Source: Chloroflexota bacterium (GTDB taxonomy: Bacteria; Chloroflexota; Limnocylindria; QHBO01). Taken from it: a DNA stretch of 64,000 nucleotides. The stretch is from the NCBI GenBank assembly GCA_038040195.1, contig JBBPIR010000001.1, positions 269,661 to 333,660 of the forward strand, read 5' to 3'. The position numbers were made by a program, and so were the translations under genes. Position 1 is the first letter of the stretch; the number at the start of each line of letters is the position of its first letter. Shown here piece by piece: positions 32,721-40,838 of the stretch. Below the pieces are notes generated by a model that saw only the letters and a list, made by a program, of their open reading frames with translations, had not been told where the DNA came from and did no database searches.

Positions 32721-34765
32721 CCGAAGGCGGCAAACCCCAGGGCTCGCGCCCTAGACGGGTAGATCCCTACCTCGAGGTCCGCGAGTCTCGCCCCGGCCGA
32801 CGGCCCGGCGATGCGTACATCCGCATCGTGCGCCCCTTCGACGAGGAGTTCGAGCGCACCGAATCGGGACACCTGATGGCGACCGAGGAGACGCTGCTGG
32901 AGCGCGCCGGTTGGCAGCGGCAGGTGGGCCGTATCCGCGCCGCCCTCTTCGGCCGCCCGATCTCAAGCGAGCATGAGGAGCACGAGCGGCTGACCAAGAC
33001 GAAGGCCTTGGCGGTGTTCAGCAGCGACAACATCAGCTCGTCGGCCTATGCCACCGAGGAGATGATGCGGGTCCTGCTGGTTGCCGGCGTCGGCGCCTTC
33101 AGCCTGATCATGCCGCTGACCATCGTGATCGCCGTGGTGCTGGCCGTGGTGGCCACCTCCTACCGGCAGACCATCAAGGCCTACCCCAACGGTGCCAGCA
33201 GCTACATCGTCGCCAGCGACAACCTCGGCCCCCCAGCCGGCCTGGTGGCCGGCGCCGCGCTCCTCATCGACTACACCCTGACCGTCGCGGTATCGGTCTC
33301 GGCCGGTGTGGCGGCCGTTACCTCGATCGTCCCATCGCTGTTCGGCGAGCGGGTCTTGATTTCGGTCGTCATGGTGATCGCGCTGACGATCGGCAACCTG
33401 CGGGGCGTGCGGGAGTCGGGGACCATCTTCATGGCGCCAACCTACCTGTATCTCGTCGTCGTGTTGGGCATGATCGGATTCGGCCTGGTGGCGGTCGCCA
33501 CCGGATCCATCCCTCCGTACCACCCGCCCGAGGCATGGCTGGCGGCCGAGGCCGGCACCGAGACCCTGGGGTTGTTCCTCATCCTGCGGGCCTTCTCGTC
33601 AGGGGCGGTGGCCTTGACCGGGGTCGAGGCCGTCTCGGACGGGGTGCCGGCCTTCAAGCCGCCGGAGTGGCGCAATGCACGCGTCACTCTCACCTGGGCG
33701 GCCGCCCTGTTCGCGGTCCTGTTCATCGGGATCAGCCTGCTGGTCAGCGCGCTGGGCATCGTGCCCGATCCCAGCGAGGAGCAGACCGTGCTCAGCATCC
33801 TGGCCCGCCATCTGACCGGGGATGGGCCGTTCCTAGTGCTGGTCCAGGTCTCAACCGCCCTGCTCTTGATCCTGGCCGCCAACACCAGCTTCGCCGACTT
33901 CCCACGACTCTCGTCGTTCCTGGCCCGGGATGGGTTCATGCCCCGCCAGTTCGGCCTTCGGGGAGATCGGCTCGCGTTCTCGACCGGGATCCTCGCGCTG
34001 GCGGGCTTGGCCATCGTCCTGCTCATCGCGTTCCAGGCCAGCGTCACGGCCCTGATTCCGCTCTACACCCTGGGCGTGTTCGTGGCCTTCACCCTCTCCC
34101 AGTCGGGGATGGTTCGACGCTGGTGGCACCGCCGCGAACCCGGGTGGCGCCGGGGCCTGCTCATCAATGGACTGGGAGCGACTACCACCGCCGTCATCGT
34201 CCTCATCGTGGCGTCCAGCAAGTTCCTCCAGGGCGCCTGGTTGGTGATGATCATGGTTCCGTTCCTGGTCGGGCTGATGCTCGCCATCCGGCGCCACTAC
34301 CGCGCCATGTCGCTCGCGATCGAGGCCACGGCCACGATTCAGCCGAAAATCGCCGCCAGGCCGATCGTCGTGGTTCCGGTCGCCCGCCTGGACAGCCCGG
34401 CCCTCGACGCCCTCGGGTTCGCCCGTTCGATCAGCGACGATGCGCTGGCCGTCCACGTGGCCTACGACCCCGAGACGGCGCGCGAGCTCACCGAGCGCTG
34501 GGGTGAGGTCGGCGGCAACACCGAGCTGGTCATTGTCGAGTCGCCGTATCGGGCCATGATCGGCCCGTTCCTGCGCTACCTCGATGCCCTTCAGCAGCAG
34601 GACCCGGACCGCCGCATCCTCGTCATCCTGAACGAGGTGGTCCCCCGCCACTGGTGGGACATCCTGCTCCACAACCAGACCGCCCTCCGGCTCAAGCTTC
34701 GGCTGTTCTTCCGGCACAACACGATCGTGGCCGACGTGCCGTACCACATCCCCGACACCCACTAG
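32717..34765 (+). CDS. APC-superfamily transporter of the KimA (K+ importer) type
   Basis: 682 residues: ~100-residue cytoplasmic N-terminus, 11-12 helices, then a ~190-residue cytoplasmic C-terminal domain (PIVVVPVARLDSPALDALGF). The signature FSSDNISSSAYATEEMMRVL at the first helix and SGAVALTGVEAVSDGVPAF later match the KimA/high-affinity potassium branch rather than amino acid permeases. Neighbouring KdpDE-like genes support K+ uptake. The TTG start overlaps the small gene (TTGA); an in-frame ATG at 32876 is an alternative that would remove 53 residues. Confidence 0.75.
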   Translation: MTEGGKPQGSRPRRVDPYLEVRESRPGRRPGDAYIRIVRPFDEEFERTESGHLMATEETLLERAGWQRQVGRIRAALFGRPISSEHEEHERLTKTKALAVFSSDNISSSAYATEEMMRVLLVAGVGAFSLIMPLTIVIAVVLAVVATSYRQTIKAYPNGASSYIVASDNLGPPAGLVAGAALLIDYTLTVAVSVSAGVAAVTSIVPSLFGERVLISVVMVIALTIGNLRGVRESGTIFMAPTYLYLVVVLGMIGFGLVAVATGSIPPYHPPEAWLAAEAGTETLGLFLILRAFSSGAVALTGVEAVSDGVPAFKPPEWRNARVTLTWAAALFAVLFIGISLLVSALGIVPDPSEEQTVLSILARHLTGDGPFLVLVQVSTALLLILAANTSFADFPRLSSFLARDGFMPRQFGLRGDRLAFSTGILALAGLAIVLLIAFQASVTALIPLYTLGVFVAFTLSQSGMVRRWWHRREPGWRRGLLINGLGATTTAVIVLIVASSKFLQGAWLVMIMVPFLVGLMLAIRRHYRAMSLAIEATATIQPKIAARPIVVVPVARLDSPALDALGFARSISDDALAVHVAYDPETARELTERWGEVGGNTELVIVESPYRAMIGPFLRYLDALQQQDPDRRILVILNEVVPRHWWDILLHNQTALRLKLRLFFRHNTIVADVPYHIPDTH

Positions 34766-34806
34766 ATCTCATCTCCTTCTCATCTTCATCGGCCTAGGCT
34801 TATCCG

Positions 34807-36117
34807 ATGCATTCGTTCCGAAGCTCCTCGGTCACGCTTGGGCTGCTGAGCGCTTTCCTGGTCAGCGCTTGCACCAGCACGAGCACCATTCCGCAGCCCG
34901 ACGCGGGTGATCTCCCGGTCGCGCCCGAGAGCGCGCGGGTCGACCTCGCGATGCCGACGTTTTCGAACCCGACCAACGTGACGAACCCGCTCTTCCCGGT
35001 CTCGTCCCAGGCGTCGGTCCTCCTGGTGGGAACGGTCGACGGCATGGCGTTCCGCACCGAGGTGACCCTCCTGGCGGAGAATCGGATCATCGAGTGGGGC
35101 GGGCAGAGCGTGGAAGTCCTGGTATCCCAATACGTGGCGTACCTCGATGGACGGATCCACGAGGTCGCCTTCGACTTCTACGCGCAGGCCGACGACGGGT
35201 CGGTCTGGTATTTCGGCGAGGATGTCTTCAACTTCGCCGATGGCGCCATCGCCAACACGCACGGGACCTGGATCGCCGGTCGGGATGGCCCGGCGGCCAT
35301 GATCATGCCGGCGGACCCCAAGGTGGGTGACGTGTATCGGCCCGAGAACATCCCGGGCCTTGTCTTCGAAGAAGTCACGGTCCAGCAGGTGGGCCAGACG
35401 CTGGATGGTCCGCTCGGATCGATCGAGGGCGGGATCGTGGTCCAGGAGCTCCACATGGATGGGGGGACCGAGGACAAGACATTCGCTCCCGCCTACGGGG
35501 AGTTCTTCACCAGCGACGGCGTCGACACCGAAGCGCTGGCCATGGCCGTACCGACCGACGCGGCGTCAGAACCGGTGCCGGACAGCCTGGTCACGATCAC
35601 CGAAGGGGCCGCCACGGTCTTTGCGGCAGCCGACGCCGGGAGCTGGGACGCAGCGTCAGCCGCAATCGAGGACATGACCACCGCCTGGACCGACTACGCC
35701 GCGGGCGACGTGCCACGCCTGGTCGAGCCCTTGATGGCAGAGGCGCTCGACGCCCTGAACCAGGCGATTGACGCTCAGGACGCCGAGGGGGCACGCCAGG
35801 CTGCGATCAACGTCGCGCAATGGAGCCTCGACCTGCAGCTCCGCTATCGACCGGCCACCGAGGTTGACCTCGGCCGCTTCGACCTGTGGCTGGCGCAGCT
35901 CCAGCTCGACGCGGCGGCCGAGGATGCTGACGGGGTCAACGGCGACCTGCTCACTCTGGACTACGTCCGCGACCGGATCCTGCATGCGATGGACGCGTCA
36001 ACGGTCGCGGAGCTGAACCTGGCCCTGGAGGAGCTCCAGACCTCAGTCACGGATGGAGATTTCGCGACGGCGACCGAGATTGCCCAGGGACTACGAGACC
36101 TCGTGGCGGGGCTGTGA
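34807..36117 (+). CDS. Lipoprotein of unknown function
   Basis: 436 residues. Signal LGLLSAFLVSAC with the lipobox Cys about residue 22. A first domain (~45-245) has many short strands (PTFSNPTNVTNPLFPVSSQA; VWYFGEDVFNFADG), and a second, helical part (~255-436) is Ala/Asp-rich (WDAASAAIEDMTTAWTDYAA) like four-helix bundle repeats. I do not recognise it. TAGGCT 6 nt before the ATG suggests a leaderless start. It is convergent with the VOC gene, which begins 1 nt beyond its stop. Confidence 0.7.
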   Translation: MHSFRSSSVTLGLLSAFLVSACTSTSTIPQPDAGDLPVAPESARVDLAMPTFSNPTNVTNPLFPVSSQASVLLVGTVDGMAFRTEVTLLAENRIIEWGGQSVEVLVSQYVAYLDGRIHEVAFDFYAQADDGSVWYFGEDVFNFADGAIANTHGTWIAGRDGPAAMIMPADPKVGDVYRPENIPGLVFEEVTVQQVGQTLDGPLGSIEGGIVVQELHMDGGTEDKTFAPAYGEFFTSDGVDTEALAMAVPTDAASEPVPDSLVTITEGAATVFAAADAGSWDAASAAIEDMTTAWTDYAAGDVPRLVEPLMAEALDALNQAIDAQDAEGARQAAINVAQWSLDLQLRYRPATEVDLGRFDLWLAQLQLDAAAEDADGVNGDLLTLDYVRDRILHAMDASTVAELNLALEELQTSVTDGDFATATEIAQGLRDLVAGL

Positions 36118-36118
36118 C

Positions 36119-36523
36119 TCAGTCGGCCGTGGGGAGCCGCGCGAACAGGTCCACGCCGTTCCCGTCCGGGTCGCGGACAGTCGCGTAACGCTGGCCCCAG
36201 AACGCGTCCCAGGGCTCGAGGTGCCCCTCGTAGCCGGCGCTGACCAGATCGGCATAGATCTGGTCCACCTCGGCCGGATCGGCACACAGAAACGCCAGAC
36301 CGATGCGGTGTCCGCCGCCAGTCGGCGGCGTCCAGGTCGGATCGAACGATTTGATGTTCTCGACCGTGTCCCATGCCATCCGCAGCCCACCGGGCAGTGT
36401 CGCCTCGACGTGATCCTCCGCGTCCACATCGTTCGCGATCTCCAACCCGAGCTTGCGGTAGAACGCCAGCGATCGGGCCAGGTCGTCGACCACCAGGCCG
36501 ATCAAGTCGAATCGCGCAGTCAT
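36119..36523 (-). CDS. VOC/glyoxalase-fold protein
   Basis: 134 residues, one VOC module: FDLIGLVVDDLARSLAFYRK at the N-terminus, then GLAFLCADPAEVDQIYADL, WGQRYATVRDPDGNGVDLFA with the C-terminal metal Glu position taken by Asp. It could be a lyase, an extradiol dioxygenase-like enzyme or a drug-binding protein; the substrate is unknown. ATG 36523; it follows the small gene at 36532-36876 by 8 nt. Confidence 0.75.
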   Translation of the reverse strand: MTARFDLIGLVVDDLARSLAFYRKLGLEIANDVDAEDHVEATLPGGLRMAWDTVENIKSFDPTWTPPTGGGHRIGLAFLCADPAEVDQIYADLVSAGYEGHLEPWDAFWGQRYATVRDPDGNGVDLFARLPTAD

Positions 36524-36531
36524 GTGGTCAC

Positions 36532-36876
36532 CTACTGGTCCTCCGTGGACTCGGTCTGCGCGCCTTCCTCGATTGGTTCCTCGTGGACTCGGCTCGCCTC
36601 CACCATCGTCGGCCGGCCGTCGCGATCCTTCCACCGGGTAACGAGATGGATCGTGTCACCCTCCCCCACGAGGCGCATCACAGCCCGATAGCCGGTAGCT
36701 GTCGTCTCCACCGACTCGATGCCGGCCTCGGTCAGAGGGAGCGGCAGCATGGCCACGATCGGGCCCAGGTTCGACCGCAGTTGGCTACTCAGCTCCTCGG
36801 CGGCCTGACCGATGTCGCCGGCAAGAAGCGCGTCGAAAAATGCCTGGGCGTGATCCCGTACGGCCTGCTCATCCAT
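36532..36876 (-). CDS. Hypothetical protein, NTF2/SnoaL-like size
   Basis: 114 residues: MDEQAVRDHAQAFFDALLAG with two N-terminal helices, then strands (GYRAVMRLVGEGDTIHLVTR) and an acidic tail. The helix-then-sheet order is like NTF2-fold proteins, but no active site is evident. It is cotranscribed with the VOC gene. Confidence 0.6.
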   Translation of the reverse strand: MDEQAVRDHAQAFFDALLAGDIGQAAEELSSQLRSNLGPIVAMLPLPLTEAGIESVETTATGYRAVMRLVGEGDTIHLVTRWKDRDGRPTMVEASRVHEEPIEEGAQTESTEDQ

Positions 36877-36916
36877 CGGCTCGGGTCATTATGCCCAACG
36901 CACTGCGATCCGAGTG

Positions 36917-37882
36917 TCACACGGTTATGACGACTTTCCCTTCGGCGTGTCCTTCTTCCAGATACCGGATGGCGTCGGGGACCTCACTCAGCGGGTAACG
37001 CCTGGCTATGACCGGGGTTAGTTTTCCGCCTTCAATGAGCTCTGTCAGCGCGAGCAGGTCCGCGCTACTGTTCTGCGACAGGAACGGGAGCATCCTCTGG
37101 CTCCCGAACCGTGACAGAAGGACCGCTCTGAGGATGCGAGTCACAGGTCCGATCCAATTGCCGGCCCCGGGGCCGACCATCACGAGAGTCCCATTCGGTT
37201 CCAAGACGCGCCTGCAATCAGGCAGCGAGCGGTTGGCCGCGACATCGAGCATCAGGTCATACCGCGCCCCGCTTCGCGTGAAGTCCTCTCGGCTATAGTC
37301 GATGACATGGTCGGCGCCGATCGATCGGACCATGTCCACGTTCCTCGTGCTGCAGACCCCGGTCACGACCCCTCCGAACACCTTGGCAAGCTGCACCGCG
37401 AAGGTGCCCACGCCTCCCGCCGCACCATTGATCAAGATCTTCTGCCCTGGCTGAATCTGTCCTTTGTCACGCAGACCCTGCAGGGCGGTCATCCCCGCGA
37501 CGGGTACGGCCGCAGCTTGCTCGAACGTCAGGTTGGCCGGCTTCAGGGCGAAGTCTTGCTCTGTACCGCGAACGTACTCCGCAAATGCGCCGCCGCGGGT
37601 GCCGAACACCTCATCACCGGTCTGAAATTGGGTCACGTTCTTGCCAACCGCCTCGACGCGTCCTGCCACGTCAACGCCCGGAACTTTCCTGGTTGGTTTG
37701 CGCAGCCCTTCCCCCATCCGCGCGAGGTAGGGCAGGCCTCTCAAGAGGTGCCAGTCAAGGGCATTGACAGAAGCCGCATGCACCCGTACGAGGACGCTGT
37801 CATCGTCGACCACCGGCTTGTCGATGTCCTTCAGGCTCAGGACATCCGGGGATCCGTACCTGTCGTAGACGATCGCTTTCAT
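36917..37882 (-). CDS. Zinc-independent MDR oxidoreductase (quinone-reductase type)
   Basis: 321 residues from ATG 37882. MKAIVYDRYGSPDVLSLKDI opening, HAASVNALDWHLLRG, PGVDVAGRVEAVG, and NADPH motif ILINGAAGGVGTFAVQLAK. Lacks structural zinc cysteines, as in NADPH:quinone/enone reductases. It is divergent from a TetR gene with a repeat operator between. Its DNA is visibly poorer in G+C than its surroundings (35 of 60 bases in 37021-37080), hinting at transfer. Confidence 0.85.
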   Translation of the reverse strand: MKAIVYDRYGSPDVLSLKDIDKPVVDDDSVLVRVHAASVNALDWHLLRGLPYLARMGEGLRKPTRKVPGVDVAGRVEAVGKNVTQFQTGDEVFGTRGGAFAEYVRGTEQDFALKPANLTFEQAAAVPVAGMTALQGLRDKGQIQPGQKILINGAAGGVGTFAVQLAKVFGGVVTGVCSTRNVDMVRSIGADHVIDYSREDFTRSGARYDLMLDVAANRSLPDCRRVLEPNGTLVMVGPGAGNWIGPVTRILRAVLLSRFGSQRMLPFLSQNSSADLLALTELIEGGKLTPVIARRYPLSEVPDAIRYLEEGHAEGKVVITV

Positions 37883-37913
37883 GGGGTGGGTCCAATCCTT
37901 GCTGACTGCTGAT

Positions 37914-37948
37914 TCGTACGTTGTAAGATAAGTCGTACGCTGTAAGAT
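37914..37948. promoter_or_regulatory. Two 16-bp repeats, probable TetR operator
   Basis: tcgtacgttgtaagat (37914-37929) and tcgtacgctgtaagat (37933-37948) differ at one base and are 19 bp apart, in the 77-bp gap between the divergent oxidoreductase and TetR genes, directly in front of the TetR start (37960). Confidence 0.7.
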
Positions 37949-37959
37949 TGTCAAGGCCC

Positions 37960-38673
37960 ATGGCTACCCAAACCGAACCGAGCGCAAAGACCCGATTTCC
38001 CTTGAGCAGGGACCGGGTGTTGCGCGCCGCCATCGGCCTTGCCGATGAACGCGGAATCGAGTCGGTCACCATGCGCAAGCTCGCCCAGGAGCTCGGGGTC
38101 GAGGCCATGTCGCTGTACTACTACGTGGCCAAGAAGGACGACATCCTGAACGCCATCGTCGATCTCGTCGTGAGCGAGATCGAGCTGCCGTCACCGGGAG
38201 CCGATTGGAAGGCGGCCATCCGCAAGACCGCGATCTCGGCCCACGACGTGTTGGTGCGACACCCCTGGGCGGCGAGCCTCATGTTGTCGGCAACCGGGGC
38301 CAGTCCAGCGCGATGGCGATATGTGGACGCGATTCTCGGATGCCTTCGGGGAGCGGACTTCTCGGCCGACATGACCGATGATGCGTATCACGCGCTGGAC
38401 AGCCACATCACGGGGTTCACGTTGTGGGAGGTGCAGTTCCAGATCGACCCGGAGACGCTACCCGACTTGGCGGCGACCTTCCTCCGGGAGCTCCCGGCCG
38501 ACAAGTACCCCCACCTCGTCGAGCATGTCCATCAGCATCTCCAAGAGCGCAGCCCGGACGATGAAGGCGCGTTCGCGTTCGGGCTCGATCTGATCCTGGA
38601 CGGCCTAGAGAGAATCCGCGACACGGCCGGAGATTTGGCTGGGGCGGAAGGATTCGAACCTTCGATCTCCTGA
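37960..38673 (+). CDS. TetR-family transcriptional regulator
   Basis: 237 residues. HTH: RVLRAAIGLADERGIESVTM / RKLAQELGVEAMSLYYYVAK, then a TetR_C-type ligand domain (HPWAASLMLSATGASPARWR). It probably represses itself and the divergent oxidoreductase through the repeat at 37914-37948. The last 12 codons (LAGAEGFEPSIS) are the antisense of tRNA-Gln sequence and lie inside the 55-bp repeat, so the natural protein may end differently or truly overlap the ancestral tRNA gene. Confidence 0.85.
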   Translation: MATQTEPSAKTRFPLSRDRVLRAAIGLADERGIESVTMRKLAQELGVEAMSLYYYVAKKDDILNAIVDLVVSEIELPSPGADWKAAIRKTAISAHDVLVRHPWAASLMLSATGASPARWRYVDAILGCLRGADFSADMTDDAYHALDSHITGFTLWEVQFQIDPETLPDLAATFLRELPADKYPHLVEHVHQHLQERSPDDEGAFAFGLDLILDGLERIRDTAGDLAGAEGFEPSIS

Positions 38674-38689
38674 TCCAGAATCAGGCGCC
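38635..38689 (-). repeat. Left 55-bp repeat, tRNA-Gln 3' fragment (attachment-site copy)
   Basis: Identical to 52331-52385. On the minus strand it runs from the 3' side of the tRNA D stem through the anticodon arm, T arm and acceptor 3' strand to CCA plus one base. It has no 5' acceptor strand, so it cannot make a tRNA. It contains the stop of the TetR gene (38671-38673). Confidence 0.92.
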
Positions 38690-38769
38690 GCCCCGGAGGC
38701 CCTCAGCGGCCGTCTTTAGCCAAGATTCGTGCTCAGACTCGGCCCACGCCTCGTCCTCGCATCTTCCCC

Positions 38770-38830
38770 TTGACAGTCGCCAGTCCTATCGGCGTTACTT
38801 GTCAGAACAACCTGTACGGACATACGGACA
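38770..38830 (+). promoter_or_regulatory. Island operon promoter/operator region
   Basis: In the 152-bp gap after the left repeat: a perfect -35 TTGACA (38770-38775) with no clear -10 at 16-18 bp, and a tandem 8-bp repeat TACGGACA TACGGACA (38815-38830) ending 11 bp before the first start codon. The position suits an operator for the GntR-aldolase fusion encoded in the operon. Confidence 0.45.
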
Positions 38831-38841
38831 GAAGCCGTCTC

Positions 38842-39606
38842 GTGCACAGCTCCGAACCACCCAGGGTAATCATCGTGACCGGCGCGACGAGTGGCATCGG
38901 CCGAGCGGCCGCCGTGGCGCTTGCGCGCCGCGAATGGCACGTCATCGCATCGGGCCGCGACGCCGAGCGGGGTGATGCCGTCGCCGAGGAGATCTCGTCC
39001 GTTGGCAACGGCGAGTTCATCGCAGCGGACCTGTCGAAGCCCGACGCGCCGGAGCGCCTCGTCGCGGAGGTTGTCCGGCGCCATCAACGTCTCGATGGCC
39101 TCGTAAACGACGCCGGCATACATACGCTCGCGGACACCGTCGAAACCAGGCCGGAGGACTGGGACGCAATTCTCGGGGTGAACCTGCGAGCGGTATTCCT
39201 GCTCTGCCGGGCGGCCATCCCGGTAATGGCCCGTTCGGGGGGCGGCGTGATCGTCAACGTGGCGAGCGAAGCCGGTCTCGCCGCGATCCCCCGCCAGGTC
39301 GCGTACAACGTATCCAAGGCGGGCATGCTGATGCTTTCCCGCAGCATCGCCGTGGACCACGCAACGCAGGGAATCCGCGCGGTTTCCGTGTGCCCAGGGG
39401 CAACCATGACCCCCCTCGTGCGCGAGGCTATCCGGTCGGCCCCCGATCCCGAAGCGCACGAGCGCAGCCTTGCGTTCAGTCGACCTGCGCGGCGGCTAGG
39501 AACCGTCGAAGAGATCGCCACTGCCATCGCGCTCGTGGCAAGCCCGGAGTTGGAGTTCATGACCGGCTCGGAACTGGTCATCGATGGCGGCTTCACCGCC
39601 ACGTGA
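38842..39606 (+). CDS. Short-chain dehydrogenase/reductase
   Basis: 254 residues from GTG 38842. Classical SDR: VIIVTGATSGIGRAAAVALA (cofactor Gly motif), DGLVNDAGIHT (NNAG variant), VASEAGLAAIPRQVAYNVSKAG with catalytic Tyr-x3-Lys, and the tail FMTGSELVIDGGFT. It is first in the island operon, so it probably oxidises a hydroxyl of the imported sugar or polyol. An in-frame TTG at 38770 overlaps the -35 hexamer and is less likely. The next gene starts 17 nt later. Confidence 0.88.
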   Translation: MHSSEPPRVIIVTGATSGIGRAAAVALARREWHVIASGRDAERGDAVAEEISSVGNGEFIAADLSKPDAPERLVAEVVRRHQRLDGLVNDAGIHTLADTVETRPEDWDAILGVNLRAVFLLCRAAIPVMARSGGGVIVNVASEAGLAAIPRQVAYNVSKAGMLMLSRSIAVDHATQGIRAVSVCPGATMTPLVREAIRSAPDPEAHERSLAFSRPARRLGTVEEIATAIALVASPELEFMTGSELVIDGGFTAT

Positions 39607-39623
39607 GTAGAGGAGGACAAAGG

Positions 39624-40829
39624 ATGTACATCATGTCGGACCGCAGCGCGACGGGTGCCGTGCTGCTGATGGTCGTGCTCGTGCTCGCCGCCTGCACCCC
39701 CAGCGCGTCTGCGCCGGCCACCGGCGACGACGCGACCCCGGGGGCGACCGAAGGCGTCAGGAAGATCGTGATCGGCTGGACGCCGCCTGACATCACGGGC
39801 GTTTTTCAGACCGCGACGGATTTCTTCGAGCTGGCTGCCGCCCAAGCGGGTGAGCACGGCATCGAGGTCGAGGTGATCTCGCGCTCGCCTGCCACACACG
39901 TGGACTTCGCCGACCAGCTCGCCATCGTCGAGGATTTCATCACGCAAGGTGTCGACGTCATCGCCATCTCGCCGGCCGATACAGAGGCCATCAAGCCTGC
40001 GATCCAGCAGGCAAATGATGCCGGCATCCCGGTGATCATGGTCAACCTGCTCGAGGAGCAGGAGGGGGTGGAGATCGCGTCGTATGTCGGGTTCGACAAC
40101 ACCGAAGCAGCAATGGTCTCTGGCTACGCGGTGCTCGACTACTTCGGCGGCCCTGGGGTGCTCGGAGACGGTGAGCAGATCGAGGTCGCCGATGACCAGT
40201 ATCTCGATCTTGAGTGGTGGGAGTCGATCTATGAGGGGGTCGATCTCTCGGGCATCGAGGCGCGTGGGGTCATCATCGAAGGCATCGCCGGCACCTTCTT
40301 CTCGCAGACGCGAGTAGACGGGTTCAACACCGTTGTCGGAATGGCCGAGGGCGTCGAGATCCTCGCCGAGCCGATCGCCGCGGACTGGAATCGAGAGAAG
40401 GGCATTGCGGCGGCGGAGGACTTCCTGTCGCGATTCGGACCCGATGAGCTCGACTTTATCTGGGCCGCGTCGAACGAGATGGGCCTCGGCGCTATGCTCA
40501 CCGCGGAGCGCCAGGGTCGTCTCGACGCGAGCGGCGGCTCGACGCCGCCGGAAGCCGGCAAAGTGTCGATCTTCACCAACGACGTGACCCCGGAGTCGAC
40601 CGACGCCATCCGCGAGGGGCGCCTGATCGCGGAAACGCACCATGGGTTCCCCGAGTGGGGATGGTTCGGCACGGCCTTCGCGGTGCGTCTGGCATGCGGC
40701 CTCGACGTACCGCAGTTCGAGGACATCCGCCCACGAACGGTGTGGGAGGCGAACGCTGACCAGTTCTATCCGGAACCGCTGCTGCCGGAGATTGACTGGG
40801 ACGACATCCGAGCCAACTGCGAGCGCTGA
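39624..40829 (+). CDS. Sugar ABC transporter substrate-binding lipoprotein
   Basis: 401 residues. Lipobox VLVLAAC (Cys about residue 24), then a periplasmic-binding-protein-like domain of the ribose/galactose group (Peripla_BP_4): EDFITQGVDVIAISPADTEA, IKPAIQQANDAGIPVIMVNL, and a second lobe with FIWAASNEMGLGAMLTAERQ. Strong AGGAGG 7 nt before ATG 39624. It captures a sugar or sugar-acid ligand for the importer that follows. Confidence 0.88.
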   Translation: MYIMSDRSATGAVLLMVVLVLAACTPSASAPATGDDATPGATEGVRKIVIGWTPPDITGVFQTATDFFELAAAQAGEHGIEVEVISRSPATHVDFADQLAIVEDFITQGVDVIAISPADTEAIKPAIQQANDAGIPVIMVNLLEEQEGVEIASYVGFDNTEAAMVSGYAVLDYFGGPGVLGDGEQIEVADDQYLDLEWWESIYEGVDLSGIEARGVIIEGIAGTFFSQTRVDGFNTVVGMAEGVEILAEPIAADWNREKGIAAAEDFLSRFGPDELDFIWAASNEMGLGAMLTAERQGRLDASGGSTPPEAGKVSIFTNDVTPESTDAIREGRLIAETHHGFPEWGWFGTAFAVRLACGLDVPQFEDIRPRTVWEANADQFYPEPLLPEIDWDDIRANCER

Positions 40830-40838
40830 CGCGATCTC

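Noticed and set aside
32717-34765. Amino acid permease
   Set aside because: It belongs to the same superfamily, but the SSxAYATEE motif, the cytoplasmic C-terminal domain and the KdpDE-like neighbours fit KimA better.
38635-38689. A second functional tRNA-Gln
   Set aside because: The 5' acceptor strand and most of the D arm are missing; only the duplicated 3' part is present.
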